Below, piece by piece: positions 1-5,465 of a stretch of 16,422 bases of DNA. This DNA is from Moraxellaceae bacterium (GTDB taxonomy: Bacteria; Pseudomonadota; Gammaproteobacteria; Pseudomonadales; Moraxellaceae). The stretch is taken from NCBI GenBank assembly GCA_014378805.1, contig JACMMY010000021.1:1-16422 (forward strand), in the 5' to 3' direction. Within the stretch, counting starts at the first letter, position 1, and every line of letters starts with the position of its first letter. Made by a program: the position numbers and the translations under genes. Below the pieces are notes generated by a model. That model searched no databases, had not been told where the DNA came from, and saw only the letters and a program-made list of their open reading frames with translations.

Positions 1-170
1 CAACGACCTAAATAACGATTAAGATCAAAATTTTTCATACTGGTGATTGTCGTATTTTTGGAGGTTGATGCAGAATTGTCAGCAAGTGCTACTTGTGAAG
101 AGCAGAGAACGATGAGTGCACAAGTCTGAACGATTAAATGAGCGACGTTTATTTTTTTAGGTTTAATCAT
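1..170 (-). CDS. Lipocalin (Blc-like), N-terminal part, cut by the left window edge
   Basis: Only the first 56 codons are visible. On the minus strand an ATG at 170 follows a good ribosome binding site (AAGGA, about 9 nt upstream). The protein opens with a Lys-rich n-region (MIKPKK), a hydrophobic stretch and an ALA cleavage site near residue 30, so it is probably exported by a type I signal peptide. A Cys lies in the hydrophobic stretch (IVLC) but the lipobox is poor, so a lipoprotein is less likely. Residues 48-56 read FDLNRYLGR followed by the first two bases of a Trp codon. This is the first strand of bacterial lipocalins (G-x-W motif region, as in Blc: FDxxRYLGxWYE). Blc-type lipocalins bind lysophospholipids and fatty acids at the outer membrane. 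The gene is divergent from a probable PhoB-controlled lipid operon, which fits a lipid role. The family call rests on this short motif and the signal peptide. Confidence 0.7.
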   Translation of the reverse strand, partial: MIKPKKINVAHLIVQTCALIVLCSSQVALADNSASTSKNTTITSMKNFDLNRYLGR

Positions 171-270
171 TACATTCTTCCTTATCGTTGACATTGTTTT
201 AGAAATTTAGATTTACAACTCTAATGCGTGACTTGTGAAAATTATGTGATGACTGAATTTGCTTATTAAA

Positions 271-326
271 TCGTCACAGTACTGTCATCATTTCGTCAAC
301 GGACTGTCAAGATACCTGCTTATGCT
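271..326 (+). promoter_or_regulatory. Tandem Pho box (four 11-bp-spaced heptamers) plus -10, PhoB-type promoter
   Basis: Four direct heptamers start at 271 (TCGTCAC), 282 (CTGTCAT), 293 (TCGTCAA) and 304 (CTGTCAA), each exactly 11 bp from the next. The E. coli Pho box consensus is two CTGTCAT-like heptamers with 11-bp periodicity, placed so that the box replaces the -35 and ends 10 bp before the -10. Here the last heptamer ends at 310 and a -10-like TATGCT lies at 321-326, exactly 10 bp further on. The expected transcription start is about 332-334. The arrangement is read directly from the sequence; control by PhoB is inferred. Confidence 0.85.
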
Positions 327-359
327 GTAATCATCAAAATGAATAGAGCCGATGAGCCG

Positions 360-1727
360 ATGAATGCAGTCATTAATGACTTTAGCCAAAAAGAATGTTT
401 TAATATTATTAAAATGAATGCTTTGCAAGAAGCACAGACTTCGCCGCGTCAATCTAAAAACATCAATATTGAAAACGATAACCATGAAAATCATCATCAT
501 ATCGATGACACGACAACTTCGTTACAAGACAACAAAAAACTAAAAATTTTGCTTGTTACCGAAACTTGGCTTCCAGAAATCAATGGCGTTGCACATTCTA
601 TCTATGAGCTTGCAAAGGGGTTAAAGGCCAACGGACACTCGATTCTGCTCGTTCGTCCAGTACAAGTTTCCACGACGACAGATTCTCTTGCTGAACAGAC
701 CATGCTGGTCAAAGGCTTTGCAATTCCGCGTTACAACACATTGCAATTTGGCGCGCCAGCCTATTCCAGCCTTAAAGATTTTTTTAAGAAAAATAAGCCT
801 GATGTAGTACATATTGTGACTGAAGGCCCTCTTGGTTTGGCGGCGTTGTATGCTGCTAGAAAATTAGGCATTGCTGTCACGAGTGGCTTTCATTCACCAT
901 TCCATGAGTTTAGTCGGTATTTCGGACTGGGGTTTCTGCTGACACCCATTATTTCATATTTGCGATATTTTCATAATCGTACCGATATGACATGTGTACC
1001 CAGTGAAAAAACCGCAGGTCAGTTACAGCATATGGGGATTGATCATTTATCCGTCGTGTCGCGTGGCGTGAATATTCAACAGTTTAATCCGTCTCATCGT
1101 AGTTCTTCCTTGCGCCAATCTTGGGGCGCTGGTGAGCAAACCACGGTTTTGTTGTATGTCGGGCGTTTATCGCCAGAAAAAAATATTGATTTAGTCATTG
1201 CTGCGTATCGTGAATTACAAGTAGAGCAGTCATTTCGTGCCGTACGTTTGGTCTTGGTCGGTGATGGCCCAGAACGTCAACGACTTGAGAAACTTGGGTC
1301 GGATATTATTTTTCCAGGCATGCAAACAGGAGAGAATTTAAGTCAGCATTATGCCAGTTCAGATGTCTTTGTCTTTGCCAGTCAGGTCGAGACGTTTGGT
1401 AATGTCGTGCCAGAAGCGATGGCAAGTGGTTTACCTGTATTGGCCTTTAACGATGCTGCTGCAGGTCAGTTGGTCAATTCAGGACAGTCTGGCTGGTTGT
1501 GTGGGCTGAATGATGAACGGCAATTTATGCAGCTAGGGGCAGGACTACCGAAGCAAATCGAATTACAAGCCATGGGAAAACGCGCATGCATGCGTGTACA
1601 ACAAATGGGCTGGCAACATGCCGTTGCACAGTTTGAGCAGGTACTTGGAAAAGTAATACAACAAAAAAAATCGAGTGAGGCACTGAATTTAGTTCAGGCG
1701 ATCACCAAAGAGGATAGTCAATCATGA
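360..1727 (+). CDS. GT4-family glycosyltransferase, probably making glycolipid under phosphate starvation
   Basis: A GT-B fold, GT4-type retaining glycosyltransferase, 455 aa from this start. The N-terminal acceptor domain begins near residue 61 with a KILLVTETWLPEINGVA-type motif (ETWLPEING at 68-76) and has FHSPFHEFSRYFG at 177-189. The C-terminal nucleotide-sugar domain shows GRLSPEKN (268-275), VGDGPE, and the EX7E motif ETFGNVVPE (Glu344 and Glu352). These resemble enzymes acting on diacylglycerol or phosphatidylinositol acceptors (MgtA, SqdX and PimB types). About 60 residues precede the domain; they are polar, His/Asn-rich (HENHHH) and probably disordered. Start choice is uncertain: ATG 339 lies only a few bases after the predicted transcription start, ATG 360 leaves a leader of about 27 nt, ATG 414 is also possible, and none has a clear Shine-Dalgarno. 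The stop overlaps the next start (ATGA). Sugar and acceptor are not determined by the sequence; the lipid role is inferred from the Pho box and PAP2 partner. Confidence 0.88.
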   Translation: MNAVINDFSQKECFNIIKMNALQEAQTSPRQSKNINIENDNHENHHHIDDTTTSLQDNKKLKILLVTETWLPEINGVAHSIYELAKGLKANGHSILLVRPVQVSTTTDSLAEQTMLVKGFAIPRYNTLQFGAPAYSSLKDFFKKNKPDVVHIVTEGPLGLAALYAARKLGIAVTSGFHSPFHEFSRYFGLGFLLTPIISYLRYFHNRTDMTCVPSEKTAGQLQHMGIDHLSVVSRGVNIQQFNPSHRSSSLRQSWGAGEQTTVLLYVGRLSPEKNIDLVIAAYRELQVEQSFRAVRLVLVGDGPERQRLEKLGSDIIFPGMQTGENLSQHYASSDVFVFASQVETFGNVVPEAMASGLPVLAFNDAAAGQLVNSGQSGWLCGLNDERQFMQLGAGLPKQIELQAMGKRACMRVQQMGWQHAVAQFEQVLGKVIQQKKSSEALNLVQAITKEDSQS

Positions 1728-2272
1728 ATAGATTTCAATTAAAAATGCTTCATATGCAAGATCAATTACTAGGCTGGGATACTTATTGGTGTCTACGGTT
1801 GAATCGTTATTCAACGCGTTATGCCGTTGCGCGTTTATTTAAACTGATCAGTCGGATGGGTGATGGTTGGTTTTGGTACGGCATGGTGCTGTTTGTTTGG
1901 GCGTGGTACGGCATGGTTGTTTTGCCGTTGCTGATTCAAATTTCACTGACGAGTTTGACTGGACTTGCGATTTATAAGTTACTGAAAAATAAAACGCTAC
2001 GCCCAAGACCTTATCAGGTACATCAGGCGATTATGTTGGGTGAGCGTCCTTTAGATCATTTCAGCTTCCCATCTGGTCATACGCTGCATGCCGTATTGTT
2101 TACCGTGATGCTGGGAGTGAGTTTTCCGTTATTATTACCGGTGTTATTGCCGTTTATGTTGCTGGTTGCGGCATCGCGAGTGATTCTGGGCTTGCATTAT
2201 CCAACAGATGTGATGGTCGGTGCGGCGATTGGTGGTGTACTTGCGGGATTGTCGTTGTGCATGACTGTTTGA
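1724..2272 (+). CDS. PAP2-family membrane phosphatase (lipid phosphatase)
   Basis: An integral membrane acid phosphatase of 182 aa, with the whole three-part PAP2 signature: K-x6-RP at Lys88 to Arg95-Pro96, PSGH at 116-119, and SR-x5-H-x3-D at Ser151-Arg152, His158 and Asp162. His158 would be the phosphoryl-accepting nucleophile and His119 the general acid. Hydrophobic segments lie around residues 50-85 and 120-180. Family members remove phosphate from phosphatidic acid, phosphatidylglycerol phosphate or undecaprenyl diphosphate. The start overlaps the GT4 stop by ATGA and is preceded by a GAGG at about 10 nt, so translational coupling is likely. The pairing suggests it supplies diacylglycerol to the GT4 enzyme. 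An undecaprenyl-diphosphate phosphatase role is the main alternative. Confidence 0.9.
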   Translation: MNRFQLKMLHMQDQLLGWDTYWCLRLNRYSTRYAVARLFKLISRMGDGWFWYGMVLFVWAWYGMVVLPLLIQISLTSLTGLAIYKLLKNKTLRPRPYQVHQAIMLGERPLDHFSFPSGHTLHAVLFTVMLGVSFPLLLPVLLPFMLLVAASRVILGLHYPTDVMVGAAIGGVLAGLSLCMTV

Positions 2273-2343
2273 TCATGGAAAATAAATAAAAACAAAAATA
2301 GCTCCCAGATTTTGTCGAAGCCTTATCTGCATCCTAATGCCCT

Positions 2344-2367
2344 TCTACAGGCTTAGGAAGCTGTAGA
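2344..2367 (+). other. Stem-loop downstream of the PAP2 gene
   Basis: TCTACAG (2344-2350) pairs with CTGTAGA (2361-2367). Inside, CTT (2352-2354) can pair with AAG (2358-2360) after one bulged G. It lies about 70 nt after the PAP2 stop. No T-tract follows, so it is not a canonical intrinsic terminator; it could still mark or stabilise the 3' end of the operon mRNA. Confidence 0.4.
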
Positions 2368-2402
2368 GAAATTTATGAGATCATTTAAAAAAAATCCCTT
2401 AT

Positions 2403-2431
2403 ATGACACCGACTCAAACTCATGCTATTGT
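2403..2431 (+). promoter_or_regulatory. Probable sigma70 promoter with extended -10 for the small membrane protein
   Basis: ATGACA at 2403-2408 matches TTGACA in five of six bases. A 17-bp spacer follows, then TATTGT at 2426-2431 preceded by TGC (an extended -10). The predicted start is near 2438, giving a leader of roughly 29 nt before the ATG at 2467. Confidence 0.5.
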
Positions 2432-2433
2432 GT

Positions 2434-2451
2434 TGACAATTAAAATTGTCA
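2434..2451. promoter_or_regulatory. Perfect 18-bp palindrome at the predicted transcription start (operator candidate)
   Basis: TGACAATT (2434-2441) and AATTGTCA (2444-2451) are perfect inverted repeats around an AA centre. The site covers the predicted +1 of the following gene, where binding by a dimeric repressor would block transcription. No regulator gene is visible nearby. The same bases could form a hairpin at the 5' end of the mRNA. Confidence 0.45.
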
Positions 2452-2466
2452 GTTTTTAGTGTTTTT

Positions 2467-2955
2467 ATGAATGATTTATCACCATTATTTCAAATGCCTG
2501 CCGTCGCTTTAGCTGTACTCGGTTCAGGGTTTCTATTGCTCGTGGGTTTGCTAACAGGTGTCTGGAAGTACATGGCAATCATGTCCAGTGAAAAATCCCG
2601 CGCACCCTATTATGTCGATATCGCGCATCGTGCTTCACTAATGTACTCGTTTAGTGCGTTGGTACTTGCAGTGTTGGCAGGATTGTCAGTGTGGTCACAG
2701 ATGGTGAATTTTTTGGCGGTCGTCGCGAATCTCGTTTATTTTTCACTAGCGATAGGCACTTATATTATTCACGGTGCGTTACGCGATACCCAAAATCAAT
2801 TGTCCAGACCACATAAACTCGGTAAGGCGACATTACCCAATATTCTAATTTCTGGTTTTATGTGGTCATTGATTGTGGCAGAAGTGGGTGGGACGATGGT
2901 CTTGTTTTCGGGGGCTGTCGTGAGATTGTGGCCTGTAGTGGCTCAGGTTTTTTAA
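2467..2955 (+). CDS. Conserved-looking four-helix membrane protein of unknown function
   Basis: A 162-aa protein with four predicted transmembrane segments at about residues 12-36, 58-78, 81-103 and 126-150. Two polar stretches between helices look conserved: DIAHRASL (51-58) and a loop at 102-119 with His102, Arg106, Asp107, Asn110, His116 and Gly119. Histidines and charged residues so close to the membrane suggest a functional site, but I do not recognise the family and assign no function. A TTG at 2446 would add seven residues but lies inside the promoter palindrome, so the ATG at 2467 is preferred even though its Shine-Dalgarno is poor. It appears to be monocistronic, with its own promoter upstream and a palindromic repeat five bases after its stop. 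Confidence 0.75.
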   Translation: MNDLSPLFQMPAVALAVLGSGFLLLVGLLTGVWKYMAIMSSEKSRAPYYVDIAHRASLMYSFSALVLAVLAGLSVWSQMVNFLAVVANLVYFSLAIGTYIIHGALRDTQNQLSRPHKLGKATLPNILISGFMWSLIVAEVGGTMVLFSGAVVRLWPVVAQVF

Positions 2956-2959
2956 CGTC

Positions 2960-3105
2960 AAAAGCAAATCCCTCCCATGAGAAGCGCGGCTTCGCAAGAC
3001 GAAGTGCCCTTTCTGAAAGGGAGGAGCTTTTTAATTTTTTACGAAGTAAAAATTCTCCCTCCTTAGAATTTAGAAAAAGGAGGGTTGGGGGAGGATTTAG
3101 CTTTT
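2960..3105. repeat. 146-bp palindromic repeat (MITE-like) between convergent genes
   Basis: The ends are imperfect terminal inverted repeats: AAAAGCAAATCCCTCCC (2960-2976) and the reverse complement of 3087-3105, which reads AAAAGCTAAATCCTCCCCC. Inside are nested hairpins: GAAGC/GCTTC (2981-2993), CCCTTT/AAAGGG (3007-3021), TTTTTAC/GTAAAAA (3036-3052) and CCCTCCTT/AAGGAGGG (3057-3084). It starts 4 bases after one stop codon and ends 5 bases before the convergent one, so it probably also ends transcription from both sides. No transposase gene and no clear target-site duplication are seen. Short repeats of this C/T-rich type are common in Acinetobacter-like genomes, from general knowledge. Confidence 0.7.
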
Positions 3106-3110
3106 GATCC

Positions 3111-4346
3111 TTACAACATCGCCAAACGCTTATTCCTCGCCGAAATAATCAATACCAATCCCAAACTCAATAATGTACATCCGACAATGACGATTGAAAG
3201 ATTCGTCAGGACGTTAAACATTAAACCATGCACGATTAGCCCGCTGAATAAGCTCAAAGCGAATTGAAGCGCACCTTGTAAAGCACTTGCACTTCCTGCA
3301 CGGCTACCTTGCTCGGCGAGTGCTAAAGCATTGCTATTTGCACCAGTCAAACCCACGCCAGCAACGACGCCAAATAAGCCAATCATCACAGTCATTAATG
3401 TGTCTTGTCCTGTCAATGCGAGCATTAATAACCATAGACCACTGACGACTTGTAAAATGATACCCGCATGAAGGATTTTCAGTAAATGAAAATGTCCGAC
3501 TAAGCGTCCATTGACCTGCGACATGACGATCACGCCGATCGCATTCATCCCAAAATACAAGCCGAAGTTCTGGGCGAGTACGCCGAAATGATCCATGAGA
3601 ATGGCAGATGCAGCCCCGATATAAGCAAACATTGACGCATAGGAGAACGCACCAGCGAGTGCAGGCGTACGAAAACTCGAATCTTTGAGTAGTGACCAAT
3701 AGGTTTTGAAAACACTTTTTAATGCTAATGGGCGTCTTTTATCGATAGATAAAGTCTCTTCAAATCCAAAGTGAATCATTGCAAGACATGCCACACTGAA
3801 TAATGCTAATGATGCAAAGATACTATGCCAACCAAGATGCACCAAGAACCACCCGCCAAGCAACGGCGCAAGAATGGGGGCAATGCCCATGATGAGCACC
3901 ATACTGGAAAATGCTTTGGCGGATTCTGCTGGAGACAAACGGTCGCGAATAGCAGCGCGAACCATCACCATGCCGACGCAGCCACCGAGCGCTTGGGTAA
4001 CACGTGCAATGATCAAGAACTCTAAATGAGTGGCGAAGATACATGCTAATGAAGCAAGAAAAAATAAAATTAAGCCAAAATAAAGCGGCGGTTTTCGTCC
4101 AAAGCGATCACTAACGGGCCCATAAACCAATTGACCAATTGCAAGTCCACAAAAGTAAGCAGGTAATGTCGTCGAAATTTCACCCGTACTCACGCCAAAT
4201 TCTTGTGCCATACTTGGCAAAGCAGGCAAGTACATGTCAATAGATAATGGTCCAAGTGCAGTGAGTGCGCCTAACATCGCGATCCATGCAAAAGTGTACT
4301 TTTGAAGCGGTTGTTGCGGCGGATGTGCGTCGTAATTCGATGACAT
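3111..4346 (-). CDS. Bcr/CflA-family MFS multidrug efflux transporter
   Basis: A 12-helix major facilitator (411 aa), a proton/drug antiporter of the inner membrane. After a polar N-terminus, helix 1 ends in LSIDMYLPALP (about 34-44), a hallmark of the Bcr/CflA subgroup. The loop after helix 2 carries the MFS motif A, GPVSDRFGRKP (about 76-86). Loop and helix patterns such as APILAPLLGGW and SNALAL also match this subgroup, which exports bicyclomycin, chloramphenicol, sulfonamides or small peptides; the substrate here cannot be told. An upstream in-frame ATG at 4394 would add 16 residues, but that stretch holds hairpins typical of a leader and the family starts near 4346, which I chose. The gene converges on the membrane protein gene, with the palindromic repeat between them. 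It runs in the same direction as crcB, 118 bp away. Confidence 0.9.
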   Translation of the reverse strand: MSSNYDAHPPQQPLQKYTFAWIAMLGALTALGPLSIDMYLPALPSMAQEFGVSTGEISTTLPAYFCGLAIGQLVYGPVSDRFGRKPPLYFGLILFFLASLACIFATHLEFLIIARVTQALGGCVGMVMVRAAIRDRLSPAESAKAFSSMVLIMGIAPILAPLLGGWFLVHLGWHSIFASLALFSVACLAMIHFGFEETLSIDKRRPLALKSVFKTYWSLLKDSSFRTPALAGAFSYASMFAYIGAASAILMDHFGVLAQNFGLYFGMNAIGVIVMSQVNGRLVGHFHLLKILHAGIILQVVSGLWLLMLALTGQDTLMTVMIGLFGVVAGVGLTGANSNALALAEQGSRAGSASALQGALQFALSLFSGLIVHGLMFNVLTNLSIVIVGCTLLSLGLVLIISARNKRLAML

Positions 4347-4355
4347 AAAGTGGTA

Positions 4356-4382
4356 AATCTTAACAAAGATTGATTTTATCAA
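4356..4382 (-). promoter_or_regulatory. Two adjacent hairpins in the leader of the efflux gene
   Basis: AATCTT (4356-4361) pairs with AAGATT (4366-4371) around a 4-nt loop. TTGAT (4370-4374) pairs with ATCAA (4378-4382) around TTT. The two overlap slightly, so they are alternatives. On the minus-strand mRNA the first ends about 10 nt before the ATG at 4346 and could shield the ribosome binding region. Whether they fold in vivo is unknown. Confidence 0.3.
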
Positions 4383-4464
4383 GATCTCGATCATATGCCA
4401 TGCGCAAGATTGTATCTTTTGTAGTGAATTCTATTCGATTGGTAAAGGTGTTCTATTTGTCGAA

Positions 4465-4833
4465 TTACGCGGCACGAATTGCACTGATGAGCCAAAATCC
4501 TAATGCTGTAGCTATAATCGAACCGATCACATGAATGCCAATCAATATAAATGCGATGCCAATTCGACCTTGATTCAATAAGCTAAAACTTTCAGCAGAG
4601 AACGTCGAAAACGTTGTTAAACCGCCTAAAAATCCTGTGGCGATAAGAAAACGCATTTCAGTACTCATGTGATTGGATGCTGCCAGTACCAAACCCATGA
4701 GAAAACCGCCTAAAATATTTGCCATGATCGTGCCGTACGGGATGGTCGGATGCATTGTATTCATGGTCTGGGCAAAGAAAAGCCGAAGCATTGCACCACA
4801 TGCTGCACCAACACTGACCAGTAGCCATTTCAT
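4465..4833 (-). CDS. crcB: Fluoride ion channel CrcB (Fluc)
   Basis: A 122-aa protein with four transmembrane helices, the usual size for a Fluc subunit, which dimerises in antiparallel fashion to form two fluoride pores. Family hallmarks are present: an N-terminal G-A-x-x-R motif (Arg17), PYGTIMANILGGFLMG at 32-47 with the pore-lining Asn39, and GFLGGLTTFSTFS at 67-79 with the TTFSTF segment and Phe residues that line the pore. It exports fluoride passively and so protects enolase and pyrophosphatase. A single full-length gene is typical of Proteobacteria. I looked for a fluoride riboswitch upstream and saw none; the leader has only a small palindrome near the predicted transcription start. 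Confidence 0.95.
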   Translation of the reverse strand: MKWLLVSVGAACGAMLRLFFAQTMNTMHPTIPYGTIMANILGGFLMGLVLAASNHMSTEMRFLIATGFLGGLTTFSTFSAESFSLLNQGRIGIAFILIGIHVIGSIIATALGFWLISAIRAA

Positions 4834-4867
4834 AGGATGCGTCTCATTTATAATCGTTTTTGATACG

Positions 4868-4880
4868 ATGCGTCACGCAT
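4868..4880. promoter_or_regulatory. 13-bp palindrome at the crcB transcription start
   Basis: ATGCGT and ACGCAT flank a single C (4868-4880). It abuts and slightly overlaps the predicted crcB -10 and covers the expected +1. The half-site context GATGCGTC recurs at 4836-4843, just before the crcB start codon. It may be a regulator site; no factor can be named. Confidence 0.3.
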
Positions 4881-4907
4881 AATCTACTTTTTTGCTGTAG
4901 TTTTCAA
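4879..4907 (-). promoter_or_regulatory. Candidate sigma70 promoter of crcB
   Basis: On the minus strand TTGAAA (4902-4907) is followed after 17 bp by GATTAT (4879-4884), matching the -35 and -10 consensus in five and four positions. The expected start is near 4872, giving a leader of about 40 nt. Confidence 0.45.
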
Positions 4908-4936
4908 CTCTATGTGGATGCTTTCAGTGGGTCAAA

Positions 4937-4951
4937 TGGTTAAAATAACCA
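4937..4951. promoter_or_regulatory. Perfect 15-bp inverted repeat between crcB and gcvH
   Basis: TGGTTA and TAACCA around AAA (4937-4951) form a perfect palindrome about midway between the divergent crcB and gcvH genes, 60 bp before the gcvH start. It could be an operator for gcvH or part of its -35 region. Nothing identifies the regulator. Confidence 0.3.
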
Positions 4952-5011
4952 GCATATTCGATTTAATTATTTTCTCGTTCAATTTATTTTTTATCCAGCT
5001 GGAGCTAGCCG

Positions 5012-5389
5012 ATGAATCATCCAAGTGATTTACACTATACCAAAAACCATTCATGGGTGCGTCTGGATGGCGATCTGGTCGTGACTGGCATCACCGATCA
5101 TGCACAAGATGCGTTGGGTGATTTGGTCTACGTTGAAGCACCTGATGTGGGTGCACATTTAATGGCGGGCGATACTGCTGGTTTTGTTGAGTCTGTGAAG
5201 ACCGCTTCTGATATTTTTGTTCCTGTGGATGGCGAAGTTGTCGAAGTCAATGCATTGCTGGAAGAAGATCCAGATTTAGTCAACACCGATCCATACGGCG
5301 ATGGTTGGATTTATAAAATCAAACCTGTTGCAGTGACTGATGTTGAAGAACTCTTGTCAGCAGATGATTACGAACGTACTATGGGCTAG
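5012..5389 (+). CDS. gcvH: Glycine cleavage system H protein (lipoyl carrier)
   Basis: The 125-aa lipoyl carrier of the glycine cleavage system. It shuttles the aminomethyl group between the P, T and L proteins, and in many bacteria it is also the first acceptor in octanoate/lipoate assembly. The lipoylated lysine is Lys63 in ESVKTASD, with the family's usual surroundings (GDLVYVE before, PVDGEVVEVN after, and a DPYGDGWIYKI segment). Length is typical (about 125-130). The ATG is preceded by GGAG about 9 nt upstream. No gcvT, gcvP or lpd lies beside it, so it stands alone here and its partners, if present, are elsewhere. A strong hairpin follows 10 nt after the stop. Confidence 0.96.
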   Translation: MNHPSDLHYTKNHSWVRLDGDLVVTGITDHAQDALGDLVYVEAPDVGAHLMAGDTAGFVESVKTASDIFVPVDGEVVEVNALLEEDPDLVNTDPYGDGWIYKIKPVAVTDVEELLSADDYERTMG

Positions 5390-5398
5390 TTGTTTTAC

Positions 5399-5439
5399 AC
5401 ATCGTCTGCTAAATCTATTAAGTGTTCAGCAGACGATGT
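5399..5439 (+). terminator. Strong 12-bp hairpin after gcvH (terminator-like)
   Basis: ACATCGTCTGCT (5399-5410) and AGCAGACGATGT (5428-5439) are perfect inverted repeats with a 17-nt loop. The following T run is short (TTT, then ACC), so termination may be partial or Rho-assisted. It separates gcvH from the PLP enzyme gene. Confidence 0.55.
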
Positions 5440-5465
5440 TTACCAAGTAGAGAATAAGAACAACC

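Noticed and set aside
2344..2367. Intrinsic terminator after the PAP2 gene
   Set aside because: The stem exists but is followed by GAAATTTATG rather than a T-tract, so it is listed only as a stem-loop.
2862..3267. Plus-strand open frames across the end of the membrane protein gene, the palindromic repeat and the end of the efflux gene
   Set aside because: They mostly read through the repeat element and antisense to the efflux gene; no start signals and no recognisable protein features.
3334..4044. Long open frames of 121 and 73 codons on the minus strand, and one of 66 codons on the plus strand, inside the efflux gene
   Set aside because: They lie in other frames of a clear MFS gene, with Cys/Arg/Trp-rich or low-quality translations and no ribosome binding sites.
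4347..4394. Upstream in-frame ATG at 4394 for the efflux transporter
   Set aside because: No ribosome binding site, the added residues are unlike the family N-terminus, and the stretch contains leader-type hairpins. The start at 4346 fits better.
4834..5011. Fluoride riboswitch upstream of crcB
   Set aside because: Reading the minus-strand leader, I did not find the conserved blocks of the crcB motif. A covariance-model search would settle it.
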